Assembly: GCA_913048385.1 (NCBI GenBank)
Contig: CAJWVZ010000004.1
Coordinates: 1-64,000 of the forward strand
Origin: an uncultured Gammaproteobacteria bacterium
GTDB lineage: Bacteria > Pseudomonadota > Gammaproteobacteria > Pseudomonadales > Pseudohongiellaceae
Direction of reading: 5' to 3'
Length of the DNA: 64,000 bases
How positions within the stretch are numbered: the stretch's first letter is position 1; every line of letters begins with the position of its first letter. Shown here one piece after another: positions 47,280 to 55,042 of this stretch. The notes under the pieces are model-generated. The model did no database searches. It worked only from the letters and a program-made list of their open reading frames with translations, and was not told the origin of the DNA. The position numbers and the translations under genes were made by a program.

Positions 47280-48860
47280 TCAGAAATTTAACAAGCGGCG
47301 AATATACAACAATAAATCACTCGCTTTTAACCCAACTTGCCCGAGGTCCTCAGCAGCCTGATCGGCGGCCTCCCCATGAACGCAAACCGAAGCACATAGG
47401 CCGGCGCGACAGGTAAGGCCTTGTGCTAAAAACGCACCCGCAATGCCAGAGAGAACATCGCCCATCCCCGCGGAAGCCATCCCAGCATTGCCTTCACTGC
47501 ACAATTTAATATCAGAATTATCTCCATTAGACGGCGCTAAATAAATCAAGCTTCCGCTACCTTTCAAAACCACATTTGCTCCATAACGAGCTCCTATTTC
47601 CCTCAGGGCTGCAAGTCGATTCTTTACTACGTGTCGCGTCTCCTTTCCAAGCAAAGCGGACGCCTCCCCAGCATGCGGAGTAAGCAAAACCTTAGAAGAA
47701 TAATCTGACCCATCGAGTACCGGAGCGGGCTCTTCAGCAAGGAATCGTAAAGCGTCGGCATCTACAACCATCCCGCATCCGCTCGCTTGCTGATATGCCA
47801 AAGCTTCCGCCCACAATGATTGCCCCCAATCGGAACGACCTAAACCAGGACCGATAATTATTGAGGTCGCTTTTTGTAGCAGAGGATTCATATTAAATCT
47901 TGGATCTTCGGTCCCCACAACCATGAGCTCCGGGCTCCTCGCCAAAAAAGCGTTTCGATGACATGACCTTGTCACAATACTGACCAAGCCGCTGCCAGCG
48001 GCAACTGCGGCTTCAGCGGCCAAAATAGCAGCGCCCCCAAAATTATAGTCCCCTCCGATTAGCACAGTATGGCCATGCACTCCCTTGTGCGCACTTTGCT
48101 TCCGAGGGGAAACGGCAGGCTTTGAATCATGAATATCAATGCGACGCGCAATTGGCGCTGGGCCCCGAGAAAAGACCTCATCTGACGTCTTTAATGCATT
48201 AAAAAAGAGCTCGCCCACATAGTCAGATGCATCGCCAGTAAGCAAGCCGAGCTTAAGAGCAAGGAACGTCATGGTAACGTCAGCTTTCACTGCTCGACCG
48301 AGAGGGACGCCTGTGTTTGAGCATAGGCCGGACGGAATATCTATCGAAAGCTTCGGCACAGCTACGTGATTAAAGTACTCGATCGCGTTTAAAAAATTAT
48401 CCTCAACGGGGCGATTAAGCCCTATACCGAGCATTGCATCAACCCAAAGGTGGTCACTGCTTTTTTTAACTGACAAAGCACCATTTAAAGGCCATCCGCG
48501 AAACAGAATGCCAGCGTCCCTTGCCGATTCCATTGCTGTAGACGCGTCACCTTTGAGTTCAACACTTGGCACTATCTGAATTACAGTAACTTCGAACCCT
48601 GAGGCGTTTAAGAGTGACGCTAAAAGATATCCATCTCCTGCGTTGTTTCCTCCACCAGCCCAAATTGTAACTGAATTACAATCGGGCCAATTGTGCTCAA
48701 TCAGTTCCTTGCATAAAGCCGATGCCTCTTTCATTAAATCAAACGCCGAAAAACCACCAAGCTCCATAGCTAGGTTATCAAGCGCTTGCACATCAGTGCT
48801 TAAAAATATATCTCTGGGAAAATTTTCTGAGGAAGCTCTGCACAGGCCGCCAGTTTCCAT
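47280..48860 (-). CDS. nnr: Bifunctional NAD(P)H-hydrate epimerase/dehydratase
   Basis: 526 residues. N-terminal epimerase (YjeF_N) with WAGGGNNAGDGYLLASLL; C-terminal ADP-dependent dehydratase with GIGPGLGRSDWG and the catalytic Asp in GMASAGMGDVLSGIAG. It repairs hydrated NADH and NADPH. One base separates it from the MarR gene stop. The usual queG neighbour is not present upstream; a MarR gene occupies that position. Confidence 0.94.
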   Translation of the reverse strand: METGGLCRASSENFPRDIFLSTDVQALDNLAMELGGFSAFDLMKEASALCKELIEHNWPDCNSVTIWAGGGNNAGDGYLLASLLNASGFEVTVIQIVPSVELKGDASTAMESARDAGILFRGWPLNGALSVKKSSDHLWVDAMLGIGLNRPVEDNFLNAIEYFNHVAVPKLSIDIPSGLCSNTGVPLGRAVKADVTMTFLALKLGLLTGDASDYVGELFFNALKTSDEVFSRGPAPIARRIDIHDSKPAVSPRKQSAHKGVHGHTVLIGGDYNFGGAAILAAEAAVAAGSGLVSIVTRSCHRNAFLARSPELMVVGTEDPRFNMNPLLQKATSIIIGPGLGRSDWGQSLWAEALAYQQASGCGMVVDADALRFLAEEPAPVLDGSDYSSKVLLTPHAGEASALLGKETRHVVKNRLAALREIGARYGANVVLKGSGSLIYLAPSNGDNSDIKLCSEGNAGMASAGMGDVLSGIAGAFLAQGLTCRAGLCASVCVHGEAADQAAEDLGQVGLKASDLLLYIRRLLNF

Positions 48861-48861
48861 G

Positions 48862-49353
48862 TTATCGGTCTAACTTCTGGATAAGACGCCTCACCAACCT
48901 AAGGGCGCTCTCTAGTTCTTGAACGGGGATGTCTTCAGTATTTCGGATAGCCCAAGGGTCCTGCACTTCGCGAAGCTCGTTATAAGCACTAACTCCCGTT
49001 TCAGAAAGCAAAACCAGCATTGATTTTTTGTGCTTAGGGTTCGGTTGATAATGAAGAAGACCATCCGAGACCATAACGTCAACAATTCTTTGCACCGCCT
49101 GTCGTGACTGGCCTAGAACTCTTGCGATTCCGGGAACTGTTAGCCCCGCATTCGAGAGGGCGACGACCCCAATCACTTTCCATCGAGCGCTTGTAAGCCC
49201 GAGTGATTCCGTCATCGCGTCCCCCTCAGCAATCAAAAGTCCATTTAAACGGAAAACTGACAAAACTAAATCTAAAAATAACATTCGCTTTGGAGAGTGC
49301 TGAGGATTTTTTAAACCGACAAATTCACTAGTTGGGGAGTGTTGGGTGTTCAT
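48862..49353 (-). CDS. MarR-family transcriptional regulator
   Basis: 163 residues from ATG 49353, with AAGGA nine bases upstream; a TTG further out (49377) is rejected. Winged-helix region GLTSARWKVIGVVALSNAGLTVPGIARVLGQSRQAVQRIVDVMVSDGLL. A small repressor or activator of unknown ligand. It directly precedes nnr; regulatory target unknown. Confidence 0.85.
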   Translation of the reverse strand: MNTQHSPTSEFVGLKNPQHSPKRMLFLDLVLSVFRLNGLLIAEGDAMTESLGLTSARWKVIGVVALSNAGLTVPGIARVLGQSRQAVQRIVDVMVSDGLLHYQPNPKHKKSMLVLLSETGVSAYNELREVQDPWAIRNTEDIPVQELESALRLVRRLIQKLDR

Positions 49354-49606
49354 TTTCGCTTTCCTTGAAATACTCAAAAAAATGAAAAATTTTTCTGAAA
49401 TTTGGACCTAAAACAACTATTGAAAATAGCCATCATGCTGTCATTTAGACCGTGTCGAGTCAAGAGCCAAGAAGGTCAGGCGCTGCCATCTCACGATCTT
49501 TACGACACCACCTTGTTACGGTGGTATTGGCGCCGACGGTTCAAAAGCAGATTGCTAACAACTTAATTTGCGGCGTGGGGAAAAAATTATCTGGCAACTG
49601 GTTGTC

Positions 49607-50410
49607 TCAATGCGTCATTGAATAAATTAAATAATTGATTCCTAGTTGATAAGCAGAGTTTGCATAGCGGGTTGGATATTCTGGATGATATGTATGCTCC
49701 CACCCATCTCCCATATCAGAGTTCCAATTTATCAAGACCATGATTCGGCCCTCATCGTCAAGAATCGCGTGATTGCTCGCGCTGTTAATTCCTTGTTCAC
49801 CAAAATCGTCAGAACGGAAAAGCGCGGGAATCATTTGAGGACCGTCAATATCGTAATAAATGTGGAAAATTTCATGGTTTGGATCGAGCTCAATAATTTC
49901 TCTTTCAGGAAAAACTTGTCCAAAGGAGGTGTAGAAATTATCCCACTGTTGTTGTCCCCAAAAGTCATCTATCAATAAAAATCCACCACGCAACAGATAT
50001 TCACGCAGGTTTTCCGTTTCATTACCGCTTAAAAGCAGGCCACCGCCCTGACCGACCTCCAGCATATATAAAAAAGGATAATCAAAAATTTCCTTGTCAT
50101 CTAAATCAAGCACAATGGGGTCACTCATGACACGCACATTTGTCAAGCGAGAGACACCCCTTAGAAAATTTCTGTCAGCATCAGGAAAATCAATTGCCCA
50201 AGGCCCTCCTCGAAAGCCGCTGCTGTAATAAGTATCGAAACGCACCCGCACAAAATTAAATTCCCCACCTTGATCATAGTCGACAGACTCCGGCGTCGCT
50301 CTTAGGGGCTGAGAATATGAATAATTAAGTGAGAGAAACGCTATAAATGAAAATCTGCAGACACCGCCAATTCCCCGGCGCACACACGATAAAATAAAAA
50401 ATTGCACCAT
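49607..50410 (-). CDS. DUF4159 domain protein
   Basis: 267 residues, N-terminal signal-like segment (GGVCRFSFIAFLSLNYSYSQP). The DUF4159 body: WAIDFPDADRNFLRGVSRLTNVRV, FDYPFLYMLEVGQGG, LREYLLRGGFLLIDDFWG, ELDPNHEIFHIYYDI. This family has a glutamine-amidotransferase-like/GATase1 fold in other proteins; its function is not known. Stand-alone, 33 bp from the next gene on the same strand. Confidence 0.85.
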   Translation of the reverse strand: MVQFFILSCVRRGIGGVCRFSFIAFLSLNYSYSQPLRATPESVDYDQGGEFNFVRVRFDTYYSSGFRGGPWAIDFPDADRNFLRGVSRLTNVRVMSDPIVLDLDDKEIFDYPFLYMLEVGQGGGLLLSGNETENLREYLLRGGFLLIDDFWGQQQWDNFYTSFGQVFPEREIIELDPNHEIFHIYYDIDGPQMIPALFRSDDFGEQGINSASNHAILDDEGRIMVLINWNSDMGDGWEHTYHPEYPTRYANSAYQLGINYLIYSMTH

Positions 50411-50442
50411 CAGAACTCCAATACAACTAAATTGACCATGGC

Positions 50443-51435
50443 TTAAGTATCGGTTAACCCAGTTTTAAACGATGCGCAATAATCTTTTGATGTAATCGCT
50501 GGTGTAAACCAAATGAAATCCCATGCTATTTGAGAAGCTACGCCGTCTTCATAGTCGCTCGCTCTCAGCTTTTCGGCAGAAACCTCTAAAAATGCTACGG
50601 ACACAATGTTTTCTTGCACAGTCTTCGAACCACGCTTAGTTAAATAATTTGGAACGCCCAGATCGTGGCGAACATGATAATTCCCCGCAATCAAAATCAT
50701 CTGACCGGGCTGGTCGTTTGAAACTAATTCTTCAGCCATCCTTGTATCTCTCGCTCGCTGGACCCTCAACATCGAAGGAAACTGAGATTCAGGCAACATG
50801 CCACAGTGGCTTTCATCTATGTCTTTAGCCAATCGAGTCAAACTTGGCCCGCTTAGCGTGCCTGGGAATTCCAAGTCCTGATTCAAATAAACATCCGAGA
50901 CTTCTTGATCGCTGAGATTGCCCGCAAAAATCTGGATATTTTGATTATAAGCCCTCTTAATTAATGGCTCGTAAAATGGCCAGTGCCATCCATCATCTTT
51001 CCATCCTATACGCTTTTTCAGTTCTTCCATGGCCAAGGGTTCTTCGGTTATCGCAAGCGCAGCTTTGGAACTGCTATCCAGCATCTCGAATACCACACCC
51101 TCCACCCTGCTCTGTTTGATTTGGTGGCTCAACACAAGGGCCTGCAACCTATGATGATCTGGGTTGTCATGTTTTTCCCCGAGAAGAAGATACGGTACAT
51201 CAAGAGATTGCAAAAATTCATCTGTGTCGATAAGCCGCTGGTTACGCACATCCCAAATCAGTCCTACCAAGGCATGTGACTTAAGCAATCCCGAGCTCCA
51301 CTGTTCATTAGTTTTGTTAGTGCATCCAGCCAAATTTATTACAATAAAATAACTTAATAAAAACTTTGTAACCCACATATTCAAACAACGAATTCGAAAT
51401 ATGACCTTGGCAGTTTTCAAGCTGGTAACCAACAT
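50443..51435 (-). CDS. ChaN/Tiki-family lipoprotein
   Basis: 330 residues from ATG 51435. An AAGGAGGT lies about ten bases upstream, the strongest ribosome site in this part of the window; ATG 51378 (MWVTKFLLS) lacks one. N-terminal signal ends in INLAGC, a lipobox. The ChaN/DUF399 motif LLLGEKHDNPDHHRLQALV, then VVFEMLDSSSK and ILIAGNYHVRHDLGVP match haem-binding ChaN-type and Tiki-type proteins. Possible iron or haem handling; not proven. Confidence 0.85.
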   Translation of the reverse strand: MLVTSLKTAKVIFRIRCLNMWVTKFLLSYFIVINLAGCTNKTNEQWSSGLLKSHALVGLIWDVRNQRLIDTDEFLQSLDVPYLLLGEKHDNPDHHRLQALVLSHQIKQSRVEGVVFEMLDSSSKAALAITEEPLAMEELKKRIGWKDDGWHWPFYEPLIKRAYNQNIQIFAGNLSDQEVSDVYLNQDLEFPGTLSGPSLTRLAKDIDESHCGMLPESQFPSMLRVQRARDTRMAEELVSNDQPGQMILIAGNYHVRHDLGVPNYLTKRGSKTVQENIVSVAFLEVSAEKLRASDYEDGVASQIAWDFIWFTPAITSKDYCASFKTGLTDT

Positions 51436-51541
51436 TAAAAAATTACCTCCTTGCCCTCTATAATAAGTCATTACGTTTTCCGTTTTTTAAATGAATAATT
51501 AACATAACGCTGGGAAAATGATTACATATCAAATTTTTCAA

Positions 51542-52024
51542 CTAAGTAAATTCCACACCAACTATTTGAGCCTTTTCGCACTCAACTTCGCACCAGTTAA
51601 CAATGGGTAACAAAAGTCTAACGATTCCTGAAGTTGGGATGCTTGTTGTTCGGCCTCCAACTAAATCGCTGACTAGATCTGTTATCGCAGGGTTGTGACC
51701 AATAAGCATCAAACTACCGACCCCTTCATCGATTGAAGTAATAAGCTTCAAAAGATCCTTAGGCTTCGCTCTATATATCTTTGAATCGGTCTGTACAGTC
51801 TGCACTGCCATTCCGGAATGCAATGTCCACAATTTAGCTGTGTCGAAAGCCCTTCTCGCCGGACTGCTTACCAACAAATCAATGATTTCAGCTTTTTGAG
51901 CAAAACGCTGTGCTACTTCCCGTACTTTTTTCGAACCTGATTCTGACAATCCTCTATCATAATCGTCTAAATCGAAACTATAACCTACCGCAGCCCCGTG
52001 ACGCATTACGTAAAGATATTTCAT
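51542..52024 (-). CDS. sixA: Phosphohistidine phosphatase SixA
   Basis: 160 residues. Histidine phosphatase family: catalytic RHG in YVMRHGAA, ARRAFDTA (the second Arg), and LIGHNPAITDL with the second His. SixA dephosphorylates phospho-histidine in the PTS nitrogen branch in E. coli. Normal length, stand-alone. Confidence 0.92.
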   Translation of the reverse strand: MKYLYVMRHGAAVGYSFDLDDYDRGLSESGSKKVREVAQRFAQKAEIIDLLVSSPARRAFDTAKLWTLHSGMAVQTVQTDSKIYRAKPKDLLKLITSIDEGVGSLMLIGHNPAITDLVSDLVGGRTTSIPTSGIVRLLLPIVNWCEVECEKAQIVGVEFT

Positions 52025-52237
52025 TTTGAATCTCTCGACCAGTATCAGAAAACCAAGGTGCCGCCTCTTCCAACTTTTAACAATCTAGAATCCTCCCTTA
52101 ACCCCCCTAAAATGATCAGTCATGCTCCTCGTTTACCGTAAGTTGCCGATAATGAGTCTGTCTGACAAGTAATTTTTGCAAAGAAACCACACAGTTAGAA
52201 ATTTATTGCAACATTGCAAGATTTGGAGCCATCGCAA

Positions 52238-52960
52238 ATGAAAAACCTTAACCAATTAGTCATTATCTGGGCTTTTAGCATTTTTATGTCTGCCTCATCG
52301 CTTTTGCACGCGCAGGCCAACCCAACGTTCCAGTCAGAGCTTGAGTTGGGGGCAATAGTAACATCTGGAAACACCGAAGATCAGAACATCAAAATGAGAG
52401 CCACCTTTGAATGGGACCGAGAAGATTGGCAATACGGATTTTCAAGTGATGGATTCCGATCCTCGAATACAAACGGATTAGTCGCTCAAAGGCTGTACCA
52501 TGTAGGACGAGCTAGTTACGAAATTAACAGCGACAGCTTTGTCCGCGCTCGCGCCTCTTATGAAGATGACCGCTTCAGCGGTTTCGACAACCAATCTGAC
52601 TTCAGCGTGAATTATGGACGGAACCTTTTACTGAACGTTAGCGATAAATCACTAGCGATAAATTTTGGAGCCGGCGTTAGACAATCGAAACAGGGCGAGA
52701 TTACCAGCAATGAGGCAATTGCACGTGGCGAGGGGAATTTCGAGTGGGCGTTATCTCGCTCTGCGACATTCACCCAGGATTTTAGTATCGATTCGGGAAG
52801 CGATAGCAGCATCGTCCGCTCTGAAAGTGCTATTGAATCCGAAATCTTAAATAACTTAACGATGAAGTTTTCTGTAAAAATAAAGCATCAAACCGTAGTT
52901 CCATTTTTAAGAGAAAAAACTGATACGGAAACCGCAGTGACTCTCGTGATGAACTTCTAG
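52238..52960 (+). CDS. DUF481 (YdiY-like) outer-membrane beta-barrel protein
   Basis: 240 residues from ATG 52238, with GGAG ten bases upstream; the frame extends to a TTG at 52214. Signal peptide (MKNLNQLVIIWAFSIFMSASSLLHAQ). Mature chain starts ELELGAIVTSGNTEDQNIKMRATFEWDR, the DUF481 signature, with further alternating strands and a C-terminal TAVTLVMNF. Salt-induced outer-membrane barrel of unknown substrate. Confidence 0.85.
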   Translation: MKNLNQLVIIWAFSIFMSASSLLHAQANPTFQSELELGAIVTSGNTEDQNIKMRATFEWDREDWQYGFSSDGFRSSNTNGLVAQRLYHVGRASYEINSDSFVRARASYEDDRFSGFDNQSDFSVNYGRNLLLNVSDKSLAINFGAGVRQSKQGEITSNEAIARGEGNFEWALSRSATFTQDFSIDSGSDSSIVRSESAIESEILNNLTMKFSVKIKHQTVVPFLREKTDTETAVTLVMNF

Positions 52961-53080
52961 ATTCCGGCTCAAGTATCAGCGAGAAATCGAACTATTAAGA
53001 GGTCAATACAGCCCTGTAAGGCCAGATATGCCTGCAGTCAGAAAAAGGACAACCGCGAGCATATCCAAATTCAGCCGAAC

Positions 53081-53455
53081 TTATTGACGCGTGCCAGTGA
53101 CACCGAAAGCGCCAAAATCACTATCGAATTCTCCAGTAACGGAATCACCATCCACAGATCCACTGAAGTCCAAAACTAAAGTTTGACCTTGTGCATCGAC
53201 CTCAGTTTCAAACATCACCATGTTTCCGTCAAACGCGATACCCGCAATTTCAGTTTCGCCGAGGTTATCTGCGACCATAAGCCCAGTGCCGTCAGCATTA
53301 ATCGTCAATGTCACGGGCAAAGTCCCCAAGGGCGTGTTCATTTCAGCAGACCAAACGCCTACCGCTGGAGGAGTAGGTGCGCTCGCACACCCCACTAATA
53401 CCGCTATCGAAAAGACTACAATCCCGTTAAATACTTTTTTCATAGGTTTACTCAC
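53081..53455 (-). CDS. Small lipoprotein, unknown function
   Basis: 124 residues. Lipobox VLVGC after a hydrophobic segment (FNGIVVFSIAVLVGC). The rest is a small beta-rich domain with alternating Gly/Asp turns (NADGTGLMVADNLGE; FDSDFGAFGVTGTR). Start uncertain: GTG 53455 or ATG 53443, neither with a good ribosome site. No close family recalled. Confidence 0.65.
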   Translation of the reverse strand: MSKPMKKVFNGIVVFSIAVLVGCASAPTPPAVGVWSAEMNTPLGTLPVTLTINADGTGLMVADNLGETEIAGIAFDGNMVMFETEVDAQGQTLVLDFSGSVDGDSVTGEFDSDFGAFGVTGTRQ

Positions 53456-53976
53456 TCATCAAAATTTTCAATTAATTTCAGAAACTTAACCCCCACTTCG
53501 ACGCTAAGCTAACTCGCAGGCAGTGTATTCCAATAATGAAACATCCGAATCCACAGAAGGCCTGTTTAAAAACAAACCATGGCGCCTCGCACTTTCCCAC
53601 TGACCACCGAGTTAAACATTGTCTCGCAAATTGAACTCTAGTCAACCTAAACCTAAGTAAGTATTTCAATAAAACTGTGAACTATTCGTCATTTCAAGTA
53701 CCAGAGCAGGCCAAATCTCGGAATTCTCATAAATTTGGCCATTTTGACATTCTGGTAGTGCAGGTTTAAAGAGTACAGCACTGTTCCTAGAGTTGTTGAA
53801 TATTATCGGTTGAAGTGCGAGGCATCCTTTAACTTACAGCGATTTATCTTTGCTAAGGCTGTTTTGATGGATTAGAAACGCGCGCTTTTCTTAGACACTA
53901 AGATAACTGAAAACGAACCGATCAAGATCAAAACCCTTTTGCAAAATAGGGAGTTGTTGCAACTGTCAGCCGACTG
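53456..53976. other. 521-bp intergenic region
   Basis: Between divergent small genes. No tRNA, repeat or convincing small gene found; a short minus-strand frame at 53478-53669 has no signal or family support and is rejected. It must hold at least one promoter. Confidence 0.5.
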
Positions 53977-54498
53977 ATGCTAAATGTGACCTCGTTGATC
54001 TATCACAGACTAATTTTCGAAATCGGTCTAACACTTGTTCAATCTACTAAAAAGCGATACACATTGAATAATCCTCTATGCAAATTAGTGTTTGTTTCGC
54101 TTGTATTGAGTCCGCTTGGAATTGACACACAACCCATATCAGACTCACAAGACAAGACTATTTACAACGAAGAAAAATCTTCCAATGCTCAGTGGCTCGG
54201 TCGTTGGCAAGCAACCGGTTCTCTTTTTGAAATCGATTTAAAAAGTTCCGGTGGAATTTTCAGTATCGAGAAAATCAATTCCATGGGCTTTGACTGGGTT
54301 AGCAACGGCGTTACTTTAGAAGGCGAAACTCTAAACGTAGCAATCGAATACGGCGGCGCAAAGGGGGTGATAATCGCAAATATGACTGACACTATTCAAC
54401 AAATCGCTAATGCATCTGTTGCGACCTGCGAACCAGCGTACATGGTTATCTGCGCACTCTCAAAAAACATAGAAATTAGATTCCAACGAATAAAATAA
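53977..54498 (+). CDS. Hypothetical exported protein
   Basis: 173 residues. The N-terminal 40 residues are odd for a signal peptide; a TTG at 54064 would give NNPLCKLVFVSLVLSPLGI, a better hydrophobic core. The mature part (WLGRWQATGSLFEIDL ... IEKINSMGFDWVSNGVTLEGETLNVAIEYGGAKGVI) reads like a small lipocalin/DUF-type beta domain. No family recognised; start and status uncertain. Confidence 0.45.
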   Translation: MLNVTSLIYHRLIFEIGLTLVQSTKKRYTLNNPLCKLVFVSLVLSPLGIDTQPISDSQDKTIYNEEKSSNAQWLGRWQATGSLFEIDLKSSGGIFSIEKINSMGFDWVSNGVTLEGETLNVAIEYGGAKGVIIANMTDTIQQIANASVATCEPAYMVICALSKNIEIRFQRIK

Positions 54499-54580
54499 AA
54501 TGGGTTAAAACAACATTCTCTCTTACTTCTAAGACCCTTGCTTGAACCGAAAAGCTCCCATAAATCGGATCGACTCTTCG

Positions 54581-55042
54581 TTATAAAATTGCATCACAAG
54601 ATCCTTCTTCACTTCTAAGATAAGCAACGACTTTGTTAAGATCATGCTCCTCCGGAAAGTTGTCTCCGAACCCTGGCATCCTTTTGTCTTTCAGGCCTTT
54701 TCTAATTACGCCAGCAATTTCAGCATTTGTATCGCCGTAGACCCATGAACAGTCAAATAAATTCAACCGAGCACCCTCAGGAAGAGAATACTCATGACAA
54801 AAATTTGCGCAGGACCCAAGATAAATCGCATTCCCGCGGACGAGCGCTTTAGGATCTCTCTGGAAAAACTCAACAGAGCCAGGCGCCACTTGGACACTTT
54901 GCGAGCTAGGCAAGAAAAAGTCACCACAGGTTACTAAAAAACACGACGCAAAAATAACTAGAACAAATAGCCTACAATTAAAATTAGGTAAAGTTTTGTT
55001 TAGCGCACAATACCTGCCATTGGGGGTCCCGAGGTTACCCAT
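54581..55042 (-). CDS. Class I c-type cytochrome with CX3CH haem motif
   Basis: 153 residues. N-terminal hydrophobic segment (RLFVLVIFASCFLVTC; possibly a lipobox with Thr before Cys). Haem site GSCANFCHEY, read directly from DNA: CX3CH rather than CX2CH. The axial Met is in KDKRMPGFGD, and the C-terminal helix is HDLNKVVAYLRS, as in monohaem class I cytochromes. The ATG overlaps the stop of the MMPL gene by eight bases, so they are coupled. Electron partner unknown. Confidence 0.82.
   Translation of the reverse strand: MGNLGTPNGRYCALNKTLPNFNCRLFVLVIFASCFLVTCGDFFLPSSQSVQVAPGSVEFFQRDPKALVRGNAIYLGSCANFCHEYSLPEGARLNLFDCSWVYGDTNAEIAGVIRKGLKDKRMPGFGDNFPEEHDLNKVVAYLRSEEGSCDAIL

Noticed and set aside
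49505-49526. Small hairpin ACCACC-TTGTTAC-GGTGGT between the MarR gene and the DUF4159 gene
   Set aside because: Only six pairs and no T-run on either strand; not convincing as a terminator.
53478-53669. 63-codon minus-strand frame in an intergenic gap
   Set aside because: No ribosome site or recognisable domain; unsupported.
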